Below, one piece after another: positions 16,235-23,433 of a stretch of 39,435 bases of DNA; positions within the stretch are counted from its first letter, which is position 1, and the number at the start of each line of letters is the position of its first letter. This DNA comes from CAMLKC01 sp035493555 (GTDB taxonomy: Bacteria; Patescibacteriota; Saccharimonadia; Saccharimonadales; Saccharimonadaceae): NCBI GenBank assembly GCA_035493555.1, contig DATJIC010000012.1:1-39435 (forward strand). The letters are read 5' to 3'. The translations under genes were made by a program, and so were the position numbers. Under the pieces are notes generated by a model, which made no database searches, was not told where the DNA came from, and saw only the letters and a list, made by a program, of their open reading frames with translations.

Positions 16235-16760
16235 GACTCGAGTCGTAGCTGAGTGAGTAAAAGAAGTACTGGTTGGTCGAGTCGTATCGGACTCGGCCGC
16301 AGCCGTTATTGCCATCGTCGAGCGACTTGTCGATAGAATCAGCAACGGTCTGGTCGACGCCGATAATAATCAGGTTGGTGCCGGCGTATTTAAGGGTGCA
16401 GTTGGTTCGTACGTCGGCATCGTTATCGTAAAACCAATAGAGAGCGGGTGAATTGGCGACATTCGGTGCCTTTTTCATAAAGTCTTTGAGTGTGGTGCCG
16501 TCTATGAACTGCTGGATAGTAGGGTTTGCCGAAACTCCAGAGACGGCCAGGCTGTCGTCGGGCCAGGCATCTAAACCTTTATCGGTGGTATAAAGCCTAA
16601 ATGCCTTTTCGGAGCTTTCCAGGCCACTGATAATAGCGGACGCCTTTGCCCTTATCTGGACGCTATTGTAGGCAACAATAACAATAGCAGCCAAAACAGC
16701 AATGACAACAATAACGATCAGCAGTTCAACAATGGTAAAACCGCTTGTGGCTTTTTTCAT
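16221..16760 (-). CDS. Type IV pilin-like protein (pilin 1)
   Basis: A prepilin with a short basic leader (MKKATSG), cleavage before FTIVELL with the key Glu at +5, and a long hydrophobic N-terminal helix followed by a globular domain. 180 residues from the ATG at 16760; a longer in-frame start is rejected because the promoter lies there. Two cysteines (TNCTLKY and NNGCGRVRY) flank the C-terminal region and probably form the pilin D-loop disulfide. It would be processed by a PilD-type peptidase and assembled into pili on the cell surface; in Saccharibacteria such pili are linked to motility and host attachment. Tandem paralog of the next gene. Confidence 0.93.
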   Translation of the reverse strand: MKKATSGFTIVELLIVIVVIAVLAAIVIVAYNSVQIRAKASAIISGLESSEKAFRLYTTDKGLDAWPDDSLAVSGVSANPTIQQFIDGTTLKDFMKKAPNVANSPALYWFYDNDADVRTNCTLKYAGTNLIIIGVDQTVADSIDKSLDDGNNGCGRVRYDSTNQYFFYSLSYDSSLSSP

Positions 16761-16766
16761 GTCTTT

Positions 16767-16796
16767 ACTATGCCGTATGTGCATGTGGGCGGTCAA
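16767..16796 (-). promoter_or_regulatory. Promoter of pilin 1
   Basis: Minus-strand TTGACC (16791-16796), 18 bp, CATAGT (16767-16772), ending 6 nt before the ATG; predicted leaderless. Each pilin gene thus has its own promoter. Confidence 0.65.
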
Positions 16797-16801
16797 TCGT
16801 C

Positions 16802-17338
16802 CTAGAGGCTAAGGTCGTTCGTATAACTGAGCGAATAGAACAGTTTTGATACGCTTGCGTCGTAGCGTATGCGGCCACAGTTATTATCGCCGTCGTCCAT
16901 AGCGGCGTCTATGTAGTTGGTTGTGCCCTGGGACACGCCGGTTATGACGATGTTGGTTCCGTTATAAACGGAGCCGCAGCTTGGTTTTACGTCGTTGTCG
17001 TAGTCGTAGGTCCACGCCGAAGTGGGCAGGCCGCTTGTCGTAGGCGCGGCTTTTAAGTACTGCTTGAAGGCAGGCAGGTCATCGATGAGGTTTTGGATGG
17101 TAGGGTTGGATTTGCCCGGGTCGATCGCGTTATCGAGTGGCCATGATCCCCATTCTTGTTCCGAGGCGTAGAGCTTGAGGTTTTTCTCGATTGCTTTTAA
17201 GCCCGACTCAACGGCCGCTGCTCTTGATCGGTCCTGAAAACCGTTGTAAGCGACAACGGTAATGGCAGCCAAAACGGCGATCGTCGTAACGACAACGATA
17301 AGTTCAACAATAGTAAAACCGCTTGTGGTTTTCTTCAT
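16802..17338 (-). CDS. Type IV pilin-like protein (pilin 2)
   Basis: 178 residues from MKKTTSG, cleaved before FTIVELIVV (Glu at +5). It resembles pilin 1 throughout: AAI-VVAYN after the hydrophobic helix, a Trp-Pro turn (WGSWPLD versus LDAWPDD), NPTIQ-ID, a central aromatic strand ending in YDND, a VK-SCG Cys and the terminal DDGDNNCGRIRYD with the second Cys, then FYSLSY. The pair are recent duplicates with diverged middles, which may give a heteropolymer or one major and one minor pilin. Its -10 (TATAGT, 17345-17350) ends 6 nt before the ATG. Confidence 0.93.
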   Translation of the reverse strand: MKKTTSGFTIVELIVVVTTIAVLAAITVVAYNGFQDRSRAAAVESGLKAIEKNLKLYASEQEWGSWPLDNAIDPGKSNPTIQNLIDDLPAFKQYLKAAPTTSGLPTSAWTYDYDNDVKPSCGSVYNGTNIVITGVSQGTTNYIDAAMDDGDNNCGRIRYDASVSKLFYSLSYTNDLSL

Positions 17339-17344
17339 AGTATC

Positions 17345-17350
17345 ACTATA
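17345..17350 (-). promoter_or_regulatory. -10 box of pilin 2
   Basis: Minus-strand TATAGT ends 6 nt before the ATG at 17338; no convincing -35 is visible. Predicted leaderless start. Confidence 0.55.
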
Positions 17351-17378
17351 CACTAAATGATCCGTGAAACGCAGGGTA

Positions 17379-17437
17379 TTGACATTATTGATACAAAGTA
17401 GTATAATTTCAAAGTTGCGCTAATCCCGGCGCACTTT
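17379..17437 (+). promoter_or_regulatory. Consensus sigma70 promoter and 5' hairpin of the DUF5052 lipoprotein gene
   Basis: A perfect TTGACA (17379-17384), 17 bp, TATAAT (17402-17407). Transcription would begin near 17414, inside an AAAGTTGCGC (17411-17420) / GCGCACTTT (17429-17437) hairpin at the extreme 5' end of the mRNA, which could stabilise it. This is the strongest promoter in the window. Confidence 0.92.
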
Positions 17438-17471
17438 GGAAAAGGTTCAACCTGTTCGAGGAGGAATCCCA

Positions 17472-18083
17472 ATGACCCGTCGTCGCGGCGCCATTCTGGC
17501 GTCACTGGCTGTGGTCCTGACCCTGGTCTTGAGCGGCTGCGGACTGTTCGGCGCCACCGCCGACAAGTTCGACCAGGCGTTCAACGGCTTCCGGGCCACG
17601 ATGACCACGTACAACCAGTACGGCCAGCCGGTCGACCAGATCAAGGGCGCGAGCTTCCGTGTCACCCGTGACTCGGAGTTCGACACCACGGACGACAAGG
17701 GGAACAGCAACAACGACTCGTCGGTGCTGCTGATCTCGCTGGCCAACGCCCACATCCACCACGTGGGCTCGACCATGATCCTGGCGCAGGACGGTCTCGT
17801 CGACATCACCGAGCAGCTCCCCGCGGAGTTCCGGTTCACCAACGACAAGCCCGGCACGCCCTGGATCAACGACATCCGGTACCGCTTCCAGCAGCTCTGG
17901 GGCGGCACGGCCAAGACCATCATGATCCGCTCCCAGGACGGGACGCCGATCAAGGTCTACGGCGGCAACGAGGTCCAGATCCTGAAGACCGACGTGCCCA
18001 AGAGCACCTGGTTCCGGATCGACGGCAAGACGCTGTTCGTCTACCGGGCCGACTACACCGTGGTGGACAACAAGCTCCTCTAG
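17472..18083 (+). CDS. DUF5052-family lipoprotein, GC-rich solitary gene
   Basis: 203 residues. The signal peptide begins MTRRRG, runs through a Val/Leu core and ends in the lipobox LSGC, so it should be lipidated and anchored on the outer face of the membrane. The mature part follows the DUF5052 pattern: TADKFDQAFNGF, YNQYGQPV, a strand SSVLLISL, a GSTMILAQDGL segment, IMIRSQDGTPIKVYGG and the terminal WFRIDGKTLFVYRADY. The family's function is unknown. AGGAGG lies 8 nt before the ATG. Of the first 80 codons after Met, 72 end in G or C; in the first 40 of argS the figure is 16, so the codon usage is foreign to its surroundings. It has the strongest promoter here, so high expression is likely. 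Confidence 0.87.
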   Translation: MTRRRGAILASLAVVLTLVLSGCGLFGATADKFDQAFNGFRATMTTYNQYGQPVDQIKGASFRVTRDSEFDTTDDKGNSNNDSSVLLISLANAHIHHVGSTMILAQDGLVDITEQLPAEFRFTNDKPGTPWINDIRYRFQQLWGGTAKTIMIRSQDGTPIKVYGGNEVQILKTDVPKSTWFRIDGKTLFVYRADYTVVDNKLL

Positions 18084-18141
18084 TAGGAGCCGGGCACGAG
18101 CCGCATAGCTCACACCTGGCACACTACTACAGGGCCTCCCA

Positions 18142-18193
18142 GCCCCATCCCTGAGATGTTCTACGAGAACGCCAGGGAGGGGCGTTTTCATTT
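18142..18193 (+). terminator. Terminator of the DUF5052 gene
   Basis: GCCCCaTCCCTG pairs with CAGGGAGGGGC (one bulged A), enclosing a smaller GTTCT/AGAAC stem, and is followed by GTTTTCATTT. It is the only GC-rich-gene hairpin on the plus strand and has a partial U-tract. Confidence 0.75.
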
Positions 18194-18196
18194 CTA

Positions 18197-18225
18197 TTGA
18201 CTTTTTGTATACAAAATGGTAATGT
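18197..18225 (+). promoter_or_regulatory. Promoter with palindromic operator before the 46-aa ORF
   Basis: TTGACT (18197-18202), 17 bp, TAATGT (18220-18225). The spacer contains the perfect palindrome TTTTGTATACAAAA, a likely repressor-binding site placed between -35 and -10. Confidence 0.6.
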
Positions 18226-18250
18226 TAATAAGTAAACGGATAAAACAAAA

Positions 18251-18391
18251 ATGGTTGAAGACGAAAAAACACCAGAAATCACCAACGACGATATTGATAC
18301 GCTTCGTGTGCTTCTTCACACGATCCGGGGTATCAGCCCTGTTTCGGGCTCGACGGCGTACGTGCCTGTCGAAGAAGAATCAAACGAATAA
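18251..18391 (+). CDS. Small acidic protein of 46 residues
   Basis: Family not recognised. The ORF begins MVEDEKTPEI and ends in VPVEEESNE. The middle (DDIDTLRVLLHTIRGI) is a likely amphipathic helix. No clear Shine-Dalgarno sequence precedes the ATG, only an A-rich stretch. Codon use resembles that of the surrounding housekeeping genes and not the GC-rich gene upstream. Support for it being real comes from the promoter and palindrome immediately upstream and its position in an otherwise empty gap before argS. An antitoxin-like or adaptor role is possible but nothing proves it. Confidence 0.55.
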   Translation: MVEDEKTPEITNDDIDTLRVLLHTIRGISPVSGSTAYVPVEEESNE

Positions 18392-18432
18392 TTATATATA
18401 CCCCGTATTTATTCCTCGCACTCCACCAGTGT

Positions 18433-18438
18433 TATAAT
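18433..18438 (+). promoter_or_regulatory. Extended -10 of argS
   Basis: TGTTATAAT, ending 8 nt before the argS ATG. AAGAGGC lies in between, but the expected transcript start leaves almost no leader. Confidence 0.7.
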
Positions 18439-18446
18439 AAGAGGCA

Positions 18447-20132
18447 ATGGATACAAAGATTTCTCATGCCGTTCAAACACTTTTTGGCGTTACCCAAGAC
18501 GTAACTTTAACCCGTCCCGACCCGCAGTTTGGTGATTACGCAACGAACGTCGCGCTTCAACTGGCAAAACCACTTGGTAAAAATCCCCGTGAGATAGCCG
18601 AAGCTATCGCTACTAACCTCCGTGAGTCGGGGGATTTTTCGGAAGTTACCGTGGCAGGCCCTGGTTTTATCAATCTGCGCGTGACGGCAAAGAGTCTGGC
18701 GTCGGCACTTGCCGAGGAGTGGTCCGGCACCTATGGGGAAAATGAGGATGGCAAGGGCAAGACGGTGGTTGTTGAGTACCCAAGCCAAAATATGGCCAAA
18801 CCCTACAGTATCGGACACCTTCGTCCGGGCAACCAGGGCTGGGCTGCTAAGCGCCTCATGGAAGCCACAGGCTGGAAGGTTATTACCGATAACCATTTGG
18901 GTGATTATGGAGCGCCTTTTGGTATTTGGGTTGTTGGCTTTTTAACCTTTAGCAGCGAAGAAGAACTGGAGCGCGATGGTGTCTACGAGCTAGGACGGGT
19001 TTATATTCAAACCAAAAAAGCGCTCAAAGAGGAAAAAGAACGCGGTGAGTCGACCCTGGCCGACATGGTGCAGGAGTGGCTGCTGAAGCTAGAGAACGGC
19101 GACGAACAGGCAGCACAGTACAGTAAGCGGTTTAACGAAATATCGCTCAGCCATATCCACGAGATTATGGACCGTCTAAAGATATCGACCGATCACGAAT
19201 ATGGCGAAGCGTTCTTTGCGCCCAAGGGAAAGGCGGCCGTACAAAAACTGCTTGAAAACGGAGTGGCGGTAAAAAACGACGACGGTTCCGTTATTGTTCC
19301 GCTCGATGAGTTTGGATTTGACGTTCCGCTGCTGGTGCAAAAATCAAATGGCGCGGCGCTGTACGCGACAACCGACCTCGCAACGATTTTATACAGGGAA
19401 GAAGAATGGCACCCCGACCGTGTCATTTATGTCGTGGGAAGCGAACAACAGTTTTATTTTAGCCAGCTGTTTGCCATGGCGAAAAAACTTGGCGTTACAA
19501 CCGAACTGATCCATTTGTGGTTTGGGATGATCGACCAAATCAACGAAGATGGCACAAGGGAGAAGATGAGCAGCCGCAAGGGTGTTGTTCTTATGGAAGA
19601 GCTGTTAAACACGGCCGAAGCCAAAGCGCGGGAGGTGGTAAGCGGCCGCGACGTTTCGGACGAAGATATCAAAAAGATCGCCCTGGGGGCAATCAAGTTT
19701 ACCGATTTTGCTGCCGACCGCCGAACCGACATTCTTTTTGACTGGAAAAGTATTTTTGCGCTCACTGGGTTTAGCGGCCCGTATATTCAGTATGCTGCCG
19801 TACGTGTGAATACGATTCTTGCAAATAATACAGTGGCGGCAGATGTTCCCGCCGACTACGATTATGAACCCGAGAAGGCGGTGATTGCGAAGCTGCTTGA
19901 GTATCCGGAAGTTGTTCATTTGAGCGCCCGCGATCTTGAGCCGCATAAGATTGCCACGTACCTGTATGAACTTGGCCGTGAGATGAACCGGTACTACGAG
20001 CAGACTCCTATAGCGACCGGCTCGGTAACTGATGCGCAAAAAGCAGCCCGGCTTAACCTGCTTCAAAAGGTAAGCTACGTTTTCACTCATGGCCTTGGCC
20101 TGCTTGGCATTGAAGTGCCGGAGCGAATGTAG
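18447..20132 (+). CDS. argS: Arginyl-tRNA synthetase
   Basis: Class I synthetase charging tRNA-Arg. The N-terminal Add-1 domain (about 1-100, QFGDYATNVALQLAK) is followed by the catalytic domain with the HIGH-type motif in AKPYSIGHLR near residue 120 and the KMSKS-type motif EKMSSRKG near residue 375, then the all-helical anticodon-binding DALR domain, ending at GIEVPERM. 561 residues is family length. It is the first gene of a long plus-strand run (argS, YjdF-like, mscL, msrB and on) with very short gaps. Confidence 0.97.
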   Translation: MDTKISHAVQTLFGVTQDVTLTRPDPQFGDYATNVALQLAKPLGKNPREIAEAIATNLRESGDFSEVTVAGPGFINLRVTAKSLASALAEEWSGTYGENEDGKGKTVVVEYPSQNMAKPYSIGHLRPGNQGWAAKRLMEATGWKVITDNHLGDYGAPFGIWVVGFLTFSSEEELERDGVYELGRVYIQTKKALKEEKERGESTLADMVQEWLLKLENGDEQAAQYSKRFNEISLSHIHEIMDRLKISTDHEYGEAFFAPKGKAAVQKLLENGVAVKNDDGSVIVPLDEFGFDVPLLVQKSNGAALYATTDLATILYREEEWHPDRVIYVVGSEQQFYFSQLFAMAKKLGVTTELIHLWFGMIDQINEDGTREKMSSRKGVVLMEELLNTAEAKAREVVSGRDVSDEDIKKIALGAIKFTDFAADRRTDILFDWKSIFALTGFSGPYIQYAAVRVNTILANNTVAADVPADYDYEPEKAVIAKLLEYPEVVHLSARDLEPHKIATYLYELGREMNRYYEQTPIATGSVTDAQKAARLNLLQKVSYVFTHGLGLLGIEVPERM

Positions 20133-20133
20133 C

Positions 20134-20754
20134 GTGAGCGATTACGGAACGCTGCGCCGTCATGTGCTTGCACTTCCGTTCGAACTGATCATGTTGGGTG
20201 GTGCAGTAGCTATGGCGGTAAAAGGTGACCAGCTCCATCTGCTGACATCTATGTTTACGTTTAGTATCAGTTTTTTGCCGCTGGCGCTGGAACGGTGGCT
20301 GCGTGTGCGGTTGCCAGTATCGGTGCACGCGGCGTACGTGGCATTTATTTTTGCCTCCATGTTTTCTGGCGAAGTTTTTGGGATGTATGGCCGTGTCTGG
20401 GTGTGGGATGACTGGATGCATTTTATCAGCGGCGTTTTGATTGGTATTGGAGTTGTTCTTTGGATCGCGTTACTAAACTCTAGGGAGTTGCGGCTCCCGC
20501 CTTGGTTGCAGGGCTATCTAGTACTGGGGACAGCGGCACTGCTTGCGGTGATATGGGAACTAGCCGAATTTGCGAGCGACCAACTATTTGGCACTTCTTC
20601 GCAGGGCGGCGACCTGGCCGATACGATGTATGATCTTTTGTATGACCTGTGCGGAGCGGGGATTGTTGCTGCGGCTTGGCGCCTTACTTCTTCGCGTAAA
20701 GACGCGGTGGGGCTCTATGGGCTGGTAACGCGCTTTCTCAGGTTGCAGAGCTGA
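20134..20754 (+). CDS. YjdF/DUF2238-like integral membrane protein
   Basis: The best start is a GTG two bases after the argS stop (product begins MSDYGTLRRHVL); the ATG at 20089 lies inside argS. About 206 residues with five or six predicted membrane helices. The central WDDWMHFISGVLIG and the later VIWELAEFASDQLFGT match the WD/YDN..MH..SG and E..EW..D patterns of YjdF-like proteins, whose function is unknown. It ends with a strand-turn AWRLTSSRKDA and a basic tail. mscL, next in line, also belongs to the cell membrane. Confidence 0.72.
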   Translation: MSDYGTLRRHVLALPFELIMLGGAVAMAVKGDQLHLLTSMFTFSISFLPLALERWLRVRLPVSVHAAYVAFIFASMFSGEVFGMYGRVWVWDDWMHFISGVLIGIGVVLWIALLNSRELRLPPWLQGYLVLGTAALLAVIWELAEFASDQLFGTSSQGGDLADTMYDLLYDLCGAGIVAAAWRLTSSRKDAVGLYGLVTRFLRLQS

Positions 20755-20781
20755 TTTATACTGGTAAGGAAGGAGGAGCTC

Positions 20782-21189
20782 ATGACGGAATCATCCGAAC
20801 AAAAAAAGAAACGCGGCGCAGCTGCACGTGCTAGAGCCAGTGCAATCAAAGGCCACGGGACGCATTTTGCGGTCGGGTTTATTGAGTTTATCCGGACCCA
20901 GGGTGTTATTGGCCTTGCGGTCGGACTGGTACTTGGCGGTGCTGTATCGGTGGTTGTTAAATCGTTTGTGGACAATATTATTATGCCGCCACTGGGCCTT
21001 TTACTTGGTTCGGCGGATGGCCTAAAAGGACTGACGCTTAATTTAGGCAAGACCGATGCGGGGAAAGAAGCGGTGCTGCACTATGGTTCGTTCCTAAACG
21101 ACGTCATTAACTTTCTGGTTATTGCCCTTACGATTTACCTCGTTATTCATGCACTGCGGCTTGACCGCCTTGATAAAAAGAAAGGGTAG
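20782..21189 (+). CDS. mscL: Large-conductance mechanosensitive channel MscL
   Basis: Osmotic safety valve in the cytoplasmic membrane. 135 residues: a Lys/Ala-rich N-terminal extension of about 30 residues beyond the usual family start, then TM1 (GVIGLAVGLVLGGAVS), the conserved FVDNIIMPPLGLLLG segment, a loop, and TM2 (FLNDVINFLVIALTIYLVI) with a short C-terminal tail. A strong ribosome site (AAGGAAGGAGGAGCTC) precedes the ATG, and a TATACT box (20757-20762) lies 19 nt upstream, so it may also be transcribed separately from argS. Confidence 0.93.
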   Translation: MTESSEQKKKRGAAARARASAIKGHGTHFAVGFIEFIRTQGVIGLAVGLVLGGAVSVVVKSFVDNIIMPPLGLLLGSADGLKGLTLNLGKTDAGKEAVLHYGSFLNDVINFLVIALTIYLVIHALRLDRLDKKKG

Positions 21190-21192
21190 CAA

Positions 21193-21588
21193 ATGATAGA
21201 TAAAACCGATGAAAAATGGCGCCAGATTCTTACGCCCGAACAGTTTGCCGTACTTCGCAAAAAGAATACGGAAGCGCCTTTTAGCGGCGAATACGACGGG
21301 CTATATGCAGACGGCGTGTATGCCTGTGCTGCCTGCGGCCAGGTACTTTTTGACAGTACGACAAAGTTTGACGCCCATTGTGGATGGCCGAGTTTTTACG
21401 ATGCCAAGCCTGGCAGCGTGGAGTTTCATAGCGACACTGCGCTGGGAATGGAGCGGACGGAGGTAACCTGCGCCAACTGCGGCGGCCATCTGGGGCATGT
21501 GTTTGAAGGCGAGGGATTTGATACGCCAACAGACAAGCGTTTTTGTATTAACTCGCTAAGTCTTAAGTTCACGCCAGACAAGAAGTAG
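21193..21588 (+). CDS. msrB: Peptide-methionine (R)-S-oxide reductase
   Basis: Repairs methionine-R-sulfoxide in proteins. 131 residues of the single-domain MsrB type: zinc cysteines in CAACG and CANCG, a Cys in HCGWPSF that may resolve, the HLGHVF strand, and the catalytic Cys in RFCINS. No MsrA domain is fused. It starts three bases after mscL and its ribosome site (AAAGGG) lies in the mscL 3' end, so they form one unit. Confidence 0.96.
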   Translation: MIDKTDEKWRQILTPEQFAVLRKKNTEAPFSGEYDGLYADGVYACAACGQVLFDSTTKFDAHCGWPSFYDAKPGSVEFHSDTALGMERTEVTCANCGGHLGHVFEGEGFDTPTDKRFCINSLSLKFTPDKK

Positions 21589-21594
21589 CGGTGT

Positions 21595-21600
21595 TACAAT
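21595..21600 (+). promoter_or_regulatory. Extended -10 before the ImmA/IrrE-like gene
   Basis: TGTTACAAT ends 6 nt before the ATG at 21607 (AAAGCT between); leaderless start predicted. Confidence 0.65.
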
Positions 21601-21606
21601 AAAGCT

Positions 21607-22152
21607 ATGGACTACGAGGGAGTGAGAGCAAAAGCCGAAGCATTTCTTGCCGCGCACAACCCGCGCGTGCTTGTTCCGTTCCCGTTCGTTGAGACTGCCG
21701 AGCGGCTAGGCGACGTGGATGTGTTGTTTTCGGCCGATGTCGACGATGCGGTCTCCGGCGCGATTTACTACCAAAACGGACGCCTGAAAATTATTATCAA
21801 TGCGAACAAACCTCGTGTGCGTCAAAATTTTACTCTTGCGCATGAGTTTGGGCATTACGTTCTTCATCGTGATTGGTTGGACGCGCATAAAGAAGACGGT
21901 TTTGTTGATTTTGCTGAATATGTCGATGGCGGGACGCCACTGTTTCGCCGTGACGTACCCGTGCTCACAGATGAGGCGGCGATTCTCCGCGAAAGGGAAG
22001 CGAATAATTTTGCCGCCGAGCTCCTTATGCCGGAAGACAAGCTTCGGAAGCTATGGGACGTTAACCCGGATATCGAGCGTGCCGCCGAGATTTTTGAGGT
22101 ATCCAAGATCGCCATGGCCATCCGCCTTGAAAGGTTGGGGATGATTTCATGA
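21607..22152 (+). CDS. ImmA/IrrE-family metallo-endopeptidase
   Basis: 181 residues with the zinc protease motif HEFGHYVLH near residue 80 (HExxH) and a downstream EREANNFAAELLMP helix that supplies the third ligand Glu in this family. The C-terminal part (AAEIFEVSKIAMAIRLERLGMI) is helical and typical. ImmA/IrrE proteases usually cleave a repressor or act with a partner in mobile elements and stress responses. No HTH repressor is encoded here; instead the gene overlaps a small membrane-protein gene (ATGA), which is the likely partner or substrate. There are no other mobile-element marks. Confidence 0.88.
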   Translation: MDYEGVRAKAEAFLAAHNPRVLVPFPFVETAERLGDVDVLFSADVDDAVSGAIYYQNGRLKIIINANKPRVRQNFTLAHEFGHYVLHRDWLDAHKEDGFVDFAEYVDGGTPLFRRDVPVLTDEAAILREREANNFAAELLMPEDKLRKLWDVNPDIERAAEIFEVSKIAMAIRLERLGMIS

Positions 22153-22532
22153 GCCGCAAAGAGAGGACGCCATACATAGACGCCCTGCGGGTGATCAGCA
22201 ATGCGCCGCCGGCCGGTGCTGCTCCGGCGCAGGAGCAAAAACCGTCGGTTGATAACCGTATCCTTGAAGAAGAGGTGCGTCTGGCGCGGATCGAGAACGA
22301 CATCCGCGAAAAAGACCAGGCTTTAAAAGAGCAAACGCTCAGGTGGCTATTTATCCTGCTTGGCATCGAAACCGGTATCGTTTTTATTATCGCTGTCATG
22401 CAGGGATTTCATTTGGGCGGCTTTGCCCTTGACGAATGGAGCCTGCGCCTGCTGCTGGCGGCAACGCTAGTGCAAACGGTCAGTATGCTGACAATCGCTA
22501 TCCGGCATTTGTTCCCGCAGCAGAAACAGTAG
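22149..22532 (+). CDS. Small two-helix membrane protein coupled to the ImmA-like protease
   Basis: 127 residues, family not recognised. Residues 1-35 are basic and Pro/Ala-rich; about 38-64 form a charged predicted coiled coil (ILEEEVRLARIENDIREKD). Two transmembrane helices follow (WLFILLGIETGIVFIIAVM and LLLAATLVQTVSMLTIAI), leaving both termini in the cytoplasm. The ATG overlaps the stop of the protease gene, so expression is coupled. A membrane anchor, sensor or cleavage substrate for the protease are all possible. Confidence 0.8.
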   Translation: MSRKERTPYIDALRVISNAPPAGAAPAQEQKPSVDNRILEEEVRLARIENDIREKDQALKEQTLRWLFILLGIETGIVFIIAVMQGFHLGGFALDEWSLRLLLAATLVQTVSMLTIAIRHLFPQQKQ

Positions 22533-22538
22533 TATAGT
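22533..22538 (+). promoter_or_regulatory. -10 box of orn
   Basis: TATAGT overlaps the stop region of the previous gene and ends 6 nt before the orn ATG. A TTGTTC 18 bp upstream may be the -35. Confidence 0.6.
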
Positions 22539-22544
22539 AGGGGT

Positions 22545-23090
22545 ATGACAAAACAAGCGAAAATTCTTTGGGTCGATCTGGAAATGACCGGACTCGATGC
22601 CGAAAACGACCTTATTCTTGAAGTTGCCGCAATTGCAACCGATTGGGACTTTGATGAAATTGCCACGTATCAGGGAGTAGTGAAGAACGAGGACATGAGC
22701 CTTGAAGAACGCCTCACGGCAAACAGTGTTTTTTGGGATGCCAATCCAGAATCAAAAGAAGGCCTCGTTAGTCAGAATGGCAGCGGTAAAGACCTGGTAG
22801 ATATCGAGGATGAGCTGCTTGCCTTTATCGACAAGCACTATAAAGCAGACGTGCCGGTTATTCTGGCCGGCAACTCCATTCATATGGACCGCCAGTTTAT
22901 CATTAAGCAGTGGGCGCGGCTGAACAACAGGCTGCACTACCGTATGCTGGACGTCAGTGCCTGGAAAGTGGTGTTTGAGGGTAAATACGGCAAGAAGTTC
23001 GCGAAGCCCGAAGAACACCGCGCGCTTGGCGATATCCGCGGAAGCATTATGGAACTGAAATACTATTTGACAAAGGTGCGAATTAAATAG
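22545..23090 (+). CDS. orn: Oligoribonuclease (DEDDh exonuclease)
   Basis: Degrades di- to short oligoribonucleotides to mononucleotides. 181 residues with ExoI LWVDLEMTGLD (Asp, Glu), ExoII GNSIHMDRQF, and ExoIII HRALGDI (His, Asp), the full DEDDh set. This length and motif spacing fit Orn and exclude the larger DnaQ proteins. The gene after it starts within five bases of the stop. Confidence 0.95.
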   Translation: MTKQAKILWVDLEMTGLDAENDLILEVAAIATDWDFDEIATYQGVVKNEDMSLEERLTANSVFWDANPESKEGLVSQNGSGKDLVDIEDELLAFIDKHYKADVPVILAGNSIHMDRQFIIKQWARLNNRLHYRMLDVSAWKVVFEGKYGKKFAKPEEHRALGDIRGSIMELKYYLTKVRIK

Positions 23091-23094
23091 AACG

Positions 23095-23433
23095 ATGACA
23101 CACAAAGAACTAGAACAATACTTGCTTAGTTTTCCTAACACCTGGCTTGATTTTCCTTTTGGCGAAGGAACCTCGGTATACAAAATCGGTCATAAAGAAA
23201 CCGGTGCGGGAAAGCTGTTCGCCATTATTGCCGACGACAGCAAGCCGCTACGGGTCAGCCTGAAGTGCGACCCCCAGTTGGCTGAAATACTACGGGAAAA
23301 GTACGAATCGGTCGTGCCTGGCTACCACTTGAACAAAAAGCACTGGAACACCGTTATCTGTACTGGCCAGCTAAGCGACGATGAAATAAAAGATCTTGCC
23401 AGGCTCAGTTACGACTTGGTTGCGGGCGCCTAA
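23095..23433 (+). CDS. YjbR/MmcQ-family protein (CyaY-like fold)
   Basis: 112 residues. The family pattern is clear: FPNTWLDFPFGEGTSVYKIG near the N terminus, a strand KLFAII, LRVSLKCDP, VVPGYHLNKKHWNTV and an ending of LSDDEIKDLARLSYDLV. Members are small, possibly nucleic-acid-binding proteins with no settled function. It follows orn closely and probably shares its transcript. Its stop codon overlaps the stop of the convergent gene at 23430. Confidence 0.9.
   Translation: MTHKELEQYLLSFPNTWLDFPFGEGTSVYKIGHKETGAGKLFAIIADDSKPLRVSLKCDPQLAEILREKYESVVPGYHLNKKHWNTVICTGQLSDDEIKDLARLSYDLVAGA

Noticed and set aside
20089..20133. ATG start of the YjdF-like gene inside argS
   Set aside because: It would add residues encoded in another frame of the conserved argS C terminus; the GTG right after the argS stop is better placed.
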